A stretch of 64,000 bases of DNA from Peteryoungia algae (GTDB lineage: Bacteria; Pseudomonadota; Alphaproteobacteria; Rhizobiales; Rhizobiaceae). The notes beneath the pieces were generated by a model. That model did no database searches, had not been told where the DNA came from, and saw nothing but the letters and a program-made list of their open reading frames with translations. The position numbers and the translations under genes were made by a program. Positions 1-8,515 of this stretch are shown one piece after another; position 1 is the first letter of the stretch; each line of letters opens with the position of its first letter. The stretch covers positions 4,234,501 to 4,298,500 of the forward strand of contig NZ_CP128477.1 in assembly GCF_030369675.1 (NCBI RefSeq). Reading direction: 5' to 3'.

Positions 1-1
1 T

Positions 2-379
2 CCCGGTGATCGAAGGACGCCGGATGTCCTGAAGGCCGAGGCCCATGCGATGACGGAGAACCTGTTCGAAAGCTGGATACGCACGGCGGCCGCAATTGCG
101 ATGTCCGGCGGCCAGCTTTCCCTGATCGCGCGGCCCCAGTCGATTGCCGAAATCATCGCCGCCTGCGGTCGTCGCTTCGGCGGCCTCGAGATCACGGCGA
201 TCCATCCACGCGAAGGGGAAAATGCCACCCGGATCCTCGTGACGGGTGTCAAGGGATCGCGCGCCCGTCTGCAGATGCGCGCGCCTCTCCTGATGCATGA
301 CCGACCTGACAGTCATGCCTTCGCGCCCCTTGTGGACAGCCTGAACAACGGTCGCGCCGGTTATTCGCGTTTGCGTTGA
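2..379 (+). CDS. TrmN6-like tRNA/rRNA adenine methyltransferase, 3' end only
   Basis: The reading frame is open from the first base of the window and ends at 379, giving about 125 C-terminal residues. The segment from residue 1 to about 60 (motifs LKAEAHAMTE, LFESWIRTAAA, GGQLSLIARP) and the later GLEITAIHPREGE followed by RILVTGVKGSRA match my memory of the C-terminal half of rhizobial proteins annotated tRNA1(Val) adenine-37 N6-methyltransferase, a class I SAM methyltransferase. The catalytic NPPF motif and SAM site would lie upstream, outside the window, so the specific substrate cannot be verified. It is followed after 93 bases by the S49 peptidase gene on the same strand, an order I associate with rhizobia. 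Confidence 0.6.
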   Translation, partial: PGDRRTPDVLKAEAHAMTENLFESWIRTAAAIAMSGGQLSLIARPQSIAEIIAACGRRFGGLEITAIHPREGENATRILVTGVKGSRARLQMRAPLLMHDRPDSHAFAPLVDSLNNGRAGYSRLR

Positions 380-472
380 GAGCTTTGATTTTTCGCCGGA
401 ACCATTGTGTTCGGCCCTTGGCTCCTTACATCTCGTCTCAGATTGAAGATCGTAAGGAGTTGAAACGCGACA

Positions 473-1336
473 ATGGCAGACTTTCTGAAACGGCTGGTTC
501 CCAAGCGCTTCCAGAGGAAGGGCGTCGTCATTCCGGTCGTCAGGCTGCACGGGCCGATCATGAGCGGCGGTTCGCGCTTTCGCCCCGCATTGAATCTCTC
601 CTCGATCGCCGGTCAGCTGGAAAAGGCCTTCTCCATGAAGGACAGCCCGGCCGTGGCACTCTCGATCAATTCGCCCGGCGGCTCTCCCGTCCAGTCGCGC
701 ATGATCTACGACCGTATCCGGGCGCTTGCCGAAGAGAAGAACAAGCACGTGCTCGTCTTCATCGAGGACGTCGCGGCCTCCGGCGGCTACATGATCGCCA
801 TCGCCGGCGACGAGATCATTGCTGACGCAACCTCCATCGTCGGCTCGATCGGCGTCGTTTCCGGTGGCTTCGGTTTTCCCGAACTCCTCAAGAAAATCGG
901 TGTTGAACGCCGCGTCTATACCGCAGGCGAAAACAAGGTGATTCTCGATCCCTTCCAGCCGGAGAAGGAAAGCGACATTGAATATCTGAAGACCCTCCAG
1001 CTGGAGATCCACGAGATCTTCATCGACATGGTCAAGGCGCGCCGTGGCGCGTTGCTCGCCGACGACCCGACCTTGTTCTCGGGCCTGTTCTGGACCGGTC
1101 GCAAGGGGCTGGATCTCGGGCTTGTCGATCGCCTCGGCGGCATGCGCGAGGAGATCAAGACACGCTATGGCAAGGATGCCCGGCTCGAACTCATCGGCGC
1201 GCAAAAAGGTCTCTTCGGCCGCCGCGCCCCCGGTATTGGTGCCTTCGGGTCGGTTGACCAGATCGCGGTTCAGGCCGTCGCCGGTCTTGCAGAGACGCTT
1301 GAGGAAAAGGCACTATGGGGCCGCTACGGTCTCTGA
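473..1336 (+). CDS. S49 family serine peptidase (SohB/SppA-like)
   Basis: 287-residue single-domain peptidase of the SppA/SohB clan, predicted to cleave leftover signal peptides or other membrane-associated peptides. The ClpP-like fold is visible in the SINSPGGSP loop (residues 64-72) and in VAASGGYMIA, where Ser103 is the expected nucleophile. Lys155 (GENKVILDPF) lies 52 residues later, the same spacing as the Ser147/Lys199 dyad of Bacillus SppA, so the Ser-Lys dyad appears intact. No N-terminal membrane segment is evident in this start; residues 1-20 are basic. A TAAGGAG ribosome-binding site lies 13 bases before the ATG, a rather long spacing. A 65-residue membrane protein follows 36 bases downstream and is probably co-transcribed. 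Confidence 0.88.
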   Translation: MADFLKRLVPKRFQRKGVVIPVVRLHGPIMSGGSRFRPALNLSSIAGQLEKAFSMKDSPAVALSINSPGGSPVQSRMIYDRIRALAEEKNKHVLVFIEDVAASGGYMIAIAGDEIIADATSIVGSIGVVSGGFGFPELLKKIGVERRVYTAGENKVILDPFQPEKESDIEYLKTLQLEIHEIFIDMVKARRGALLADDPTLFSGLFWTGRKGLDLGLVDRLGGMREEIKTRYGKDARLELIGAQKGLFGRRAPGIGAFGSVDQIAVQAVAGLAETLEEKALWGRYGL

Positions 1337-1372
1337 CCGAAGCGCGATTCGAAGGCGGATGGGCGAGGGGAC

Positions 1373-1570
1373 ATGGCGCAGCTGATATTTCTGACGATTC
1401 TGGTCGGTGGCGCCTGGTTGCTCTACCGCCGGTTTGTCGCTGATGCGGAAAAGCTGGCGGCGAAATCGCGCGCCGAAGAAAAGGAGCGTCAGAACGAGGC
1501 CATTGGCACGCTCATTCAGGACCCGGAAACGGGCGAGTATCGACCCCGCCGCGCGGACGATGAGATTTGA
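1373..1570 (+). CDS. Small single-pass membrane protein
   Basis: 65-residue protein with one hydrophobic helix at residues 3-18 (LIFLTILVGGAWLLYRR) followed by a charged, Lys/Glu/Arg-rich cytoplasmic tail ending in PETGEYRPRRADDEI. It lies just downstream of the S49 peptidase on the same strand and may be a partner or simply an operon member. I recognise no named domain. The tail phrase DPETGEY is reminiscent of other short rhizobial membrane proteins but I cannot assign a function. Confidence 0.6.
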   Translation: MAQLIFLTILVGGAWLLYRRFVADAEKLAAKSRAEEKERQNEAIGTLIQDPETGEYRPRRADDEI

Positions 1571-1707
1571 CCGCGACCTGCTTGTCGCACGGGATCCACT
1601 TGCCCGGGGTGTTCTGACGAAAAATTCGATCTCTCGATGTGTTGGAGGGAACAATTTTCGAGATGGTGCTTTTAAGTCGCTGTCATACAGTGTGACGCGG
1701 GAGTTTG

Positions 1708-2847
1708 ATGAGGTACGGCGAGGAATTCCTGGGCGTCGAATGCGGCGTCGCACGCCACTTGAACGAGGTGGACTGGGCGGCAACTTCCCTTGGTCCGGTC
1801 GATGGCTGGTCACTCTCCCTGAAGGCCGTCATACGCACGGCCCTGTCTTCCCGCCAGCCCATGTCCTTCTGGTGGGGCGAAGACCTGCTGCAATTTCACA
1901 ACGATTCCTATGCGCCCATGTTGGGCAATCGAGTCAATCACTCGATCGGCAGGCCTTTTCGCGAGGTCTGGCCCGATGTCTGGGATGCCGTCTATCCTTT
2001 TATCCAGATGGCACTTTCCGGTAAGGGAACCTGGCAGGAAAACATGCCGCTGGTCATGAGGCGCAACGGTTATGACGAACAGACCTACTGGACCTTTTCC
2101 TACAGCCCTCTCTACGACGATGATGGTCGCATCGCCGGACTTCTGAATACGGTGACCGAGACCACTCAGGCGGTGGCGGACCGCAAGGCGCTGGAAGAGG
2201 CCTATCGCGATGCCCAGAAGCATCTGGTCGAGCGTGCTGGATATGAAGACGAACTCAGGCTTCTCAACCGCGAGCTTGCCCACCGGATGAAGAACACGCT
2301 GTCCATGGTGCAGGCCATTGTCAGCCAGAGCCTCCGCAACGCAACGTCACTGACAGATGCCAGTGCCATCATCGCCGCCCGCATCCAGACCCTGGCGAAG
2401 GCGCAGGACGTGCTCACCGGCATGAGCGTCACAGCTGCCGAGATCTCCGCCATCACCAATGCGGCACTCGCCCCCCATCAGGATGGCGCTGACCGCATCC
2501 ACCTTGACGGCCCGCGCGTATACCTGTCCGCCCAGCAGGCCCTCGGCCTGTCGCTGGCCGTCCACGAACTGGCCACCAACGCGACGAAATACGGCGCCCT
2601 TTCGGTGCCGCAGGGACGTGTGGACATAACCTGGTCTCATCATCTCGGCGACGACTTCACTTTCGACTGGCGTGAAAGCCGAGGGCCGCATGTCTTACAA
2701 CCGACCCGCCGTGGCTTCGGCTCACGCCTGACGGAGCGCATCGTCTCCGATCTCTTCAAGGGCCAGGCGAAAATCGATTTCGCGCCTGATGGCGTCGTCT
2801 TCTCGCTGGTCGGCAAGCTGCACCAGGTGGCGGACCTCGACCATTGA
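1708..2847 (+). CDS. PAS-containing HWE-family sensor histidine kinase
   Basis: 379-residue soluble kinase without membrane segments. Residues about 30-155 form a PAS fold with PAC-like end (DGRIAGLLNTVTETT). The phosphoacceptor box is ELAHRMKNTLSMVQ with His192; the N box is LAVHELATNATKYGAL (Asn291), and the WxE signature that names the HWE family is FDWRESRGP (Trp321, Glu323), followed by a shortened ATP lid RRGFGSRL. HWE kinases are abundant in rhizobia and often feed general stress or light/redox responses through single-domain receivers, but no cognate regulator lies nearby. The in-frame TTG at 1705 is also possible; I chose ATG 1708 because GGGAG at 1699-1703 is well spaced from it. 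Confidence 0.88.
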   Translation: MRYGEEFLGVECGVARHLNEVDWAATSLGPVDGWSLSLKAVIRTALSSRQPMSFWWGEDLLQFHNDSYAPMLGNRVNHSIGRPFREVWPDVWDAVYPFIQMALSGKGTWQENMPLVMRRNGYDEQTYWTFSYSPLYDDDGRIAGLLNTVTETTQAVADRKALEEAYRDAQKHLVERAGYEDELRLLNRELAHRMKNTLSMVQAIVSQSLRNATSLTDASAIIAARIQTLAKAQDVLTGMSVTAAEISAITNAALAPHQDGADRIHLDGPRVYLSAQQALGLSLAVHELATNATKYGALSVPQGRVDITWSHHLGDDFTFDWRESRGPHVLQPTRRGFGSRLTERIVSDLFKGQAKIDFAPDGVVFSLVGKLHQVADLDH

Positions 2848-2895
2848 GGCGGCCGATACAGGTGCTGGCATTTCGGCCTGTTGAAGCGTCCCGGC

Positions 2896-2924
2896 AGCGG
2901 AGGTGCTTGACCCTTACCTCCGCT
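2896..2924 (+). terminator. Hairpin between the HWE kinase and glyQ
   Basis: Perfect 9-bp inverted repeat (AGCGGAGGT at 2896-2904, ACCTCCGCT at 2916-2924) with an 11-base loop. There is no T-run after it, so it may be a Rho-independent terminator of weak type or a leader structure of glyQ. Confidence 0.35.
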
Positions 2925-2960
2925 CATGGCACCAGACGGGCCGCAACATGAGCCAAGCCG

Positions 2961-3929
2961 ATGGATAGCCCGATGACCACGCCCCTTGCCCCGCACATGG
3001 ACCCCAAGCGTTCCTTTCAGGCGCTGATCCTGACGCTGCACGCCTATTGGGCCGACAAGGGCTGCGCCGTGCTTCAGCCCTACGACATGGAAGTCGGCGC
3101 CGGCACGTTCCATCCGGCGACCACGCTGCGTGCTTTGGGGCCCAGGCCCTGGCGTGCGGCTTATGTCCAGCCCTCGCGCCGTCCGTCCGATGGCCGCTAC
3201 GGCGAAAACCCGAACCGCTTGCAGCACTACTATCAGTATCAGGTCATCCTGAAGCCGAACCCGTCGAACCTGCAGGAACTCTATCTCGGTTCGCTGAAGG
3301 CAATCGGGCTGGACCCGCTGCTGCATGACATCCGTTTCGTGGAAGACGACTGGGAAAGCCCGACGCTCGGCGCCTGGGGCCTCGGCTGGGAATGCTGGTG
3401 TGACGGCATGGAAGTCTCGCAGTTCACCTACTTCCAGGCCGTCTGCGGCATCGACTGCTCGCCGGTCGCGGGCGAACTGACCTACGGCCTTGAGCGTCTT
3501 GCCATGTATGTCCAGGGCGTCGACAATGTCTACGACCTCAACTTCAACGGCCGCGAAGGCGAAGAAAAGATCTCCTATGGCGACGTCTTCCTGCAAGCCG
3601 AGCAGGAATATTCCCGCCACAACTTCGAATTCGCCAACACCGAGATGCTGCATCGCCATTTCATCGATGCCGAAAAGGAATGCCAGGCCCTGCTCGCCGC
3701 CGGCGCCCCCGCCGACCCGGAAAACCAGCGCCTGCACAAATGCGTCTTCCCGGCCTATGACCAGTGCATCAAGGCGTCCCACATCTTCAACCTGCTCGAC
3801 GCCCGTGGCGTAATCTCGGTGACAGAACGCCAGGCCTATATCGGCCGCGTCCGCGCGCTGGCGAAAAGCTGCGGCGAGGCATTCCTGCTGACCGATGCCG
3901 GTGGCGTGAATTTCGGCAAGGCGGCTTGA
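2961..3929 (+). CDS. glyQ: Glycyl-tRNA synthetase alpha subunit
   Basis: 322 residues, slightly longer than the usual ~300 of GlyQ. It is the catalytic class II subunit of the alpha2beta2 glycyl-tRNA synthetase, making glycyl-AMP and charging tRNA-Gly in the cytosol. Recognisable GlyQ blocks are [57 protein letters not shown] (motif 2 region) and [16 protein letters not shown] (motif 3). The start at 2961 gives a 4-residue extension over the alternative ATG at 2973; both lack a strong ribosome-binding site. The beta subunit gene glyS lies 4.6 kb downstream, unusually separated by four other genes. Confidence 0.97.
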   Translation: MDSPMTTPLAPHMDPKRSFQALILTLHAYWADKGCAVLQPYDMEVGAGTFHPATTLRALGPRPWRAAYVQPSRRPSDGRYGENPNRLQHYYQYQVILKPNPSNLQELYLGSLKAIGLDPLLHDIRFVEDDWESPTLGAWGLGWECWCDGMEVSQFTYFQAVCGIDCSPVAGELTYGLERLAMYVQGVDNVYDLNFNGREGEEKISYGDVFLQAEQEYSRHNFEFANTEMLHRHFIDAEKECQALLAAGAPADPENQRLHKCVFPAYDQCIKASHIFNLLDARGVISVTERQAYIGRVRALAKSCGEAFLLTDAGGVNFGKAA

Positions 3930-4032
3930 CGGTTTTTCCCGTCGAAATGGTCTGAACCCGGTGCGAGATGGCCATGACTTTCTCGCGATGAACCGCTAAC
4001 GTGCGGCCATATCAGCTGGGAGCCCGCCATTC

Positions 4033-4584
4033 ATGTTCACGACACTGGCCATTATCGCCGCCATCGGTGCCTATCTCGTCTTCGTCTACAACGGCCTCGT
4101 CAAGGCCCGGCAGATGGCGGAAGAGGCCTGGTCCGGCATCGACGTGCAGCTCAAGCGCCGCGCCGATCTGATCCCCAACCTGATCGAGACGGTCAAGGGT
4201 TACGCCGGCCACGAAAAGGGCACGCTCGAAAGTGTCATCGAACTGCGCAACAAGGCTCAGGCCGTACCGTCAGGTGATGTGGCCGGCCGCGCTGCCGCCG
4301 AAGGTCTGCTGGGTGCTGCCCTCGGCAAGATTGTCGCCCTTGCCGAAGCCTATCCGGACCTGAAGGCCAATGAGAATTTCGTCGAGCTGCAGAAGTCGCT
4401 GGAAACCATTGAAGGCGAGATCCAGATGTCCCGCCGATATTACAATGGTGCCGCCCGTGATCTGAACGTCAAGGTCGAGAGCTTCCCTTCCAATCTCGTT
4501 GCCGGCCAGTTCGGCTTCTCGAAGAAACCCTATTTCGAGATTGCCAACGAGGCCGACCGTGCGGTACCGACGGTCAAGTTCTGA
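4033..4584 (+). CDS. lemA: LemA family membrane protein
   Basis: 183 residues, the usual length. One N-terminal membrane helix (residues 1-19) is followed by the long helical LemA domain with the family signatures GLVKARQMAEEAWSGIDVQL, KRRADLIPNLIETVKGYA and NENFVELQKSLETIEGEIQ, and the end block ARDLNVKVESFPSNLVAGQFG FSKKPYFEI. LemA proteins are of poorly known role and are commonly encoded next to DUF2207 (and TPM-domain) membrane proteins. Here the DUF2207 gene is the second gene downstream, with an EPSP synthase gene inserted between them. Confidence 0.92.
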   Translation: MFTTLAIIAAIGAYLVFVYNGLVKARQMAEEAWSGIDVQLKRRADLIPNLIETVKGYAGHEKGTLESVIELRNKAQAVPSGDVAGRAAAEGLLGAALGKIVALAEAYPDLKANENFVELQKSLETIEGEIQMSRRYYNGAARDLNVKVESFPSNLVAGQFGFSKKPYFEIANEADRAVPTVKF

Positions 4585-4621
4585 CGTCCTTTTGGCGGAC
4601 GCCACAGTAGAGACCGGGATC

Positions 4622-5887
4622 ATGACGACTGACAGTGTAACCATCCTTCCGCCCACCCATGCCTTGACCGGCAGGGTGAGCCCTCCAGGTTCGAAATCCA
4701 TCACCAATCGCGCCCTGCTGCTTGCCGGCCTTGCGAAAGGCACGAGCCGCCTGACCGGCGCCCTCAAAAGCGACGACACGCGCTATATGGCCGAAGCCCT
4801 TCGCCAGATGGGCGTGACCGTCGAGGAGCCGGATGCCACCACCTTCGTCGTCAGCAGCACCGGCGAGCTGAAGGCGCCTGCCGCCCCGCTTTTCCTCGGC
4901 AATGCCGGAACCGCCACCCGCTTCCTGACGGCAGCGCTGGCGCTGGGACACGGCCGCTACATCGTCGATGGTGACGAACACATGCGCAAGCGGCCGATCA
5001 AGCCGCTGGTCGAGGCGTTGCAGTCGCTCGGTGTCGCCATCGCCGCCCCCTCGGGATGCCCACCGGTCGCCATCGATGCCAAGGGTGCCTTCGGGAAGAA
5101 CCACGTCGTCATCGATGCCGGCCTCTCCAGTCAATATGTCTCGGCGCTGCTGATGGCCGCCGCCTGCGCCGCCGAGCCCTTCGAGATCGAACTTGCCGGT
5201 GCCGATATCGGCGCCCGCGGATACATTGACCTGACACTCTCCGCCATGCGCGCCTTTGGCGCACGGGTCGAGCAGCCGACGCCGGCCTCCTGGCGCATCG
5301 AGCCGACGGGTTATACCGCGACCGATTTCCACATCGAACCGGATGCCTCCGCCGCCACCTATCTCTGGGGCGCGGAAGTGCTGACCAGGGGCCAGATCGA
5401 CATCGGCACGCCCTCTGCCGATTTCACCCAGCCCGATGCCAAGGCCTATGACGTGATCGCGCAGTTCCCGAACATGCCCGCCGTCATCGACGGCAGCCAG
5501 ATGCAGGACGCGATCCCGACGATCGCCGTGCTCGCCGCCTTCAACGAGACGCCGGTGCGTTTCGTCGGTATCGAGAACCTGCGCGTCAAGGAATGCGACC
5601 GCATCCGCGCCGTCTCGACGGGCCTCAACGCCATCCGCCAGGGCCTGGCGAAGGAAGAGGGCGACGATCTTCTCGTTTTCGCCGATCCGTCGCTGGCCGG
5701 CCAGTCTTTGCCGGCTGATATCGACACCTTCGCCGATCATCGCATCGCCATGAGCTTTGCGCTGGCCGGCCTGAAGATCCGCGACATCACCATCCTCGAC
5801 TCCGGCTGCGTGGCCAAGACCTATCCCGGCTACTGGGATGCGCTGGCCTCGCTCGGCGTCGATCTCGTCAGGAACGCCCCCAAATGA
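4622..5887 (+). CDS. aroA: 3-phosphoshikimate 1-carboxyvinyltransferase (EPSP synthase), class I-like
   Basis: 421 residues. EPSP synthase joins phosphoenolpyruvate to shikimate-3-phosphate in aromatic amino acid synthesis. Seen: PGSKSITNR (Lys25, equivalent to Lys22 of E. coli), [10 protein letters not shown] (Gly96, Thr97, Arg100), [20 protein letters not shown], the catalytic Asp in [16 protein letters not shown] and DHRIAMSF. The motifs are of the E. coli-like class, not the CP4-like class II enzyme (GDKSISHR, GNAATGCR) that rhizobia normally carry beside cmk-rpsA, so this may be a second copy. Position 101, Pro in E. coli, is Phe here. The ATG at 4622 gives a normal N-terminus; the stop overlaps the next ATG by four bases (ATGA), indicating coupling to the DUF2207 gene. 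Confidence 0.92.
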   Translation: MTTDSVTILPPTHALTGRVSPPGSKSITNRALLLAGLAKGTSRLTGALKSDDTRYMAEALRQMGVTVEEPDATTFVVSSTGELKAPAAPLFLGNAGTATRFLTAALALGHGRYIVDGDEHMRKRPIKPLVEALQSLGVAIAAPSGCPPVAIDAKGAFGKNHVVIDAGLSSQYVSALLMAAACAAEPFEIELAGADIGARGYIDLTLSAMRAFGARVEQPTPASWRIEPTGYTATDFHIEPDASAATYLWGAEVLTRGQIDIGTPSADFTQPDAKAYDVIAQFPNMPAVIDGSQMQDAIPTIAVLAAFNETPVRFVGIENLRVKECDRIRAVSTGLNAIRQGLAKEEGDDLLVFADPSLAGQSLPADIDTFADHRIAMSFALAGLKIRDITILDSGCVAKTYPGYWDALASLGVDLVRNAPK

Positions 5888-7818
5888 CAATGCTCCTTCG
5901 CCTGTGCCCCGCTTTGCTTCTCGTTCTCTGGATGGCATGCGGCGCGCAGGCCGAGGAAGTCATCCGCGACTACCACGCCGACATCACCGTCCTTCCCGAT
6001 GCTACGATCGAGGTGACGGAAACGATCACCGTCAATGCCGAGGGCAATGACATCAAGCGCGGCATTTTTCGCGATTTCCCGCTCTATGCCGTCGATCAGA
6101 ATGGCTTTCGCCGGCAGGTCGATTTCGACCTGATCTCGGTCGAACGGGACGGCCAGCCGGAAGACCATCACACCGAAAGTGTAACCGGCGGTATCCGCAT
6201 CTATACCGGCTCGGCCGAGGTCTTCCTCGAGCCCGGCGAATTCACCTACGCGATCACCTATCGCACCGGTCGCCAGATCCGCTATTTCGACGACCACGAC
6301 GAACTCTACTGGAACGTCACCGGCAATGGCTGGATGTTCCCGATCGAGCAGGCAAGCGCCAGTGTAACGCTGCCGGACGGTGCGGTGCCGACGCGAACAG
6401 CCGTCTACACCGGCCCGATGGGATCCACGGCCCAGAATGCCCGCGAGATGCCCGGCTCGGACGGTCTGGAATTCCAGACAACACGGCCGCTTGGCCCCGG
6501 GGAGGGGCTGACCATCGTGCTCGGCTTCGACAAGGGCCTGGTCGCAGCGCCATCGGCTGAGGACGGCTTCTGGTGGTTCCTGCGCGACAATCTCAACTTG
6601 ATCATCGCTCTGGGTGGCCTGATCGTCGTTTCGCTCTACTATCTGCGCTCCTGGTTCGCCGTTGGCCGCGATCCCGCGAGGGGTGTCGTCGTGCCGCGCT
6701 GGGATGCCCCTGACGGTATCTCCCCGGCGCTGGTCAACTACATCGAGAACAAGGGCTTTTCTGGCGGTGGCTGGACGGCGCTCTCGGCCTCGGCGCTTGA
6801 TCTCGCCGTCAAGGGCTATGTCGAACTCGATGATCTCGACGCCGGCATCACCATCCGCCGCACCAAGAAGCCTGTCGACGGCAGGCTCGAATCCGGCCAG
6901 GCCCTGTTGATCAGGGAAATCCCGTCTGCGGGTGACGAACTCGTCATCGACAAGGAGAACGGCAAGCGTGTCCAGAGCGTGGGGTCCGCCTTCCGTCAGG
7001 CGATCGAGAAGGAGCACCGCGACAAGTACTACAAGGGCAATGCCGGCTATATCGGTTTCGGTATCGGCCTGTCCGTCGTCATCATTCTCGCACTCTTCAT
7101 CTTCGGTTCGCTGGACGAAGACGTCTATGCCATGATGCTGGTCCCCACCTTCTTCGCCATTTTCTTCGGAAGCTTCACCGTCGGGCTCGTCAAGATGTTC
7201 CAGCGCGGCCGCTCGCTCTTCACCAAGATCATCTCCATTCTGGCGCTTGCATTCATCGGTTTCGTCGCCCTGTCGACCATGGGGCTGATGCTGATCTCCA
7301 TGTGGATGGATCTCGAACAGACCCACCAGATCCCGGTATTGCTGGCGTTCGGCGGCATCCTGCTGGTCAATTTCCTGTTCCTCTTCCTGATGGGCGCGCC
7401 CACGCCACTCGGTCGCAAGCTGATGGACGGCATCGAGGGCCTGCGCATCTATCTGACGCTGGCCGAAAAGGACCGGATGAACATGGCCGGAGCCCCGACC
7501 ATGTCGCCCAGCCATTTCGAAAAACTTCTGCCCTACGCCGTGGCGCTCGGCGTTGAAAAGCCCTGGTCGCGAACCTTCGAAACCTGGCTTGCAACCGCTG
7601 CCGCCGGAGCCGCATCCGCGGCCTATGCTCCGGCTTGGTATCACGGCAACAATCCGGGCGGATTTGGCGGTCGCATCGGCGGGTTCTCGTCGTCAATGGC
7701 CTCCACCATTGCCTCCACCATTCCCGCTCCGCCGCCTTCCAGTTCGTCCTCCTCTTCAGGCTTCTCCGGCGGATCCTCGGGCGGCGGCGGTGGAGGTGGC
7801 GGCGGGGGAGGGTGGTAG
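5884..7818 (+). CDS. DUF2207 family membrane protein
   Basis: 644 residues. A cleavable signal peptide (residues 1-20, ending AQA) is followed by an extracytoplasmic beta-rich DUF2207 domain starting [21 protein letters not shown], with the family motif [10 protein letters not shown] near residue 60 and a YWNVTGNGW block. A membrane helix lies near residues 240-260, two or three more around 385-440 and another pair at 455-505, then a tail ending in a long Ser/Gly-rich run ([13 protein letters not shown] type) and Trp. This architecture (YciQ-like) is typical. The gene starts inside the stop codon of aroA, and its usual partner lemA lies immediately before aroA, which supports a functional unit of LemA plus DUF2207 at the envelope. 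Function unknown. Confidence 0.88.
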   Translation: MTMLLRLCPALLLVLWMACGAQAEEVIRDYHADITVLPDATIEVTETITVNAEGNDIKRGIFRDFPLYAVDQNGFRRQVDFDLISVERDGQPEDHHTESVTGGIRIYTGSAEVFLEPGEFTYAITYRTGRQIRYFDDHDELYWNVTGNGWMFPIEQASASVTLPDGAVPTRTAVYTGPMGSTAQNAREMPGSDGLEFQTTRPLGPGEGLTIVLGFDKGLVAAPSAEDGFWWFLRDNLNLIIALGGLIVVSLYYLRSWFAVGRDPARGVVVPRWDAPDGISPALVNYIENKGFSGGGWTALSASALDLAVKGYVELDDLDAGITIRRTKKPVDGRLESGQALLIREIPSAGDELVIDKENGKRVQSVGSAFRQAIEKEHRDKYYKGNAGYIGFGIGLSVVIILALFIFGSLDEDVYAMMLVPTFFAIFFGSFTVGLVKMFQRGRSLFTKIISILALAFIGFVALSTMGLMLISMWMDLEQTHQIPVLLAFGGILLVNFLFLFLMGAPTPLGRKLMDGIEGLRIYLTLAEKDRMNMAGAPTMSPSHFEKLLPYAVALGVEKPWSRTFETWLATAAAGAASAAYAPAWYHGNNPGGFGGRIGGFSSSMASTIASTIPAPPPSSSSSSSGFSGGSSGGGGGGGGGGGW

Positions 7819-7827
7819 CACTGGATT

Positions 7828-8391
7828 ATGTCTGACCCGAGCAGCAAGACAGATCGGATACTGGCGTTTGTAGGCCTCGGCCTGACAGTCGCGCTGATCC
7901 TGCTCTTCTTTCGCAGCGATGCATTCTTTGACTGGGCCTTTGAACGCCACCAGAACACCGCGTCCTGGCTCGTGCGCCCGTTGCTTATTCTGCCGCTTTG
8001 CTATTCAGCCTGGCGCCGCACGGCCGCAGGTGTTTCCTTCAGCCTTCTGGCCATCCTGAGCTCAATGTTCTGGTTCCCGGCACCACCAGAGGCGCGCCCC
8101 GATGTCGTTGCCTTTCTGGAGATGGAGCGGGCGGTTTTGCGCGGTGGCTGGACAACTTCCAACATTCTCGGACTGATTGCGGTTCTGTCCTACGGGGTCG
8201 CCATCGTCACCGCTTTCTGGCTGCGCTCGTGGCGGGTCGGTTTCGCTGTCGCGCTGGCAGGCGCGGCCATAAAGATTGCCTGGAGCCTGGCTGCAAGCCC
8301 CGACGCCGGGCAGGCGGTGGTGCCCTATGGCGTTGGCGGGGCAATTGTGCTTGCGCTTGCCATTTTCCTGTTGCGCCGCCGGATGCGGTAA
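7828..8391 (+). CDS. Polytopic membrane protein of unknown function
   Basis: 187 residues with about six hydrophobic helices (approximately residues 13-31, 47-62, 69-86, 110-130, 137-156, 162-180). It begins nine bases after the DUF2207 stop, so it is probably in the lemA-aroA-DUF2207 transcript. No motif I recognise; the sequence is not a transporter family I can name. Confidence 0.7.
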   Translation: MSDPSSKTDRILAFVGLGLTVALILLFFRSDAFFDWAFERHQNTASWLVRPLLILPLCYSAWRRTAAGVSFSLLAILSSMFWFPAPPEARPDVVAFLEMERAVLRGGWTTSNILGLIAVLSYGVAIVTAFWLRSWRVGFAVALAGAAIKIAWSLAASPDAGQAVVPYGVGGAIVLALAIFLLRRRMR

Positions 8392-8412
8392 CGACCGCCG
8401 GGGGGCGGTCGC
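8391..8412 (+). terminator. Hairpin after the small membrane protein
   Basis: The 9-bp inverted repeat ACGACCGCC/GGCGGTCGC begins on the last base of the stop codon at 8391, with a GGGG loop. It has no T-run; possibly an inefficient terminator or mRNA end before glyS. Confidence 0.35.
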
Positions 8413-8515
8413 AAACCTCGCCCTTTGCGGTTTTTCCTGCAAATGGGATGACAACCGCTCTGGGCCTTGCTAAGCCGCGCCACGCGCTTTTTCCACTCAG
8501 CCAAGCAGAAGACCC

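Noticed and set aside
4622..5887. Identification as the CP4-like class II EPSP synthase
   Set aside because: The GDKSISHR and GNAATGCR motifs of class II are absent; the motifs are of class I type.
5830..7644. Long minus-strand open frame of 604 codons
   Set aside because: Complete antisense of the DUF2207 gene; composition (Asp/Glu/His/Gln runs) is a shadow of high-GC codons on the other strand, no family match.
7770..7818. G-rich run at the end of the DUF2207 gene
   Set aside because: Encodes the normal poly-glycine tail of this family, not a regulatory repeat or slippage site that I can support.
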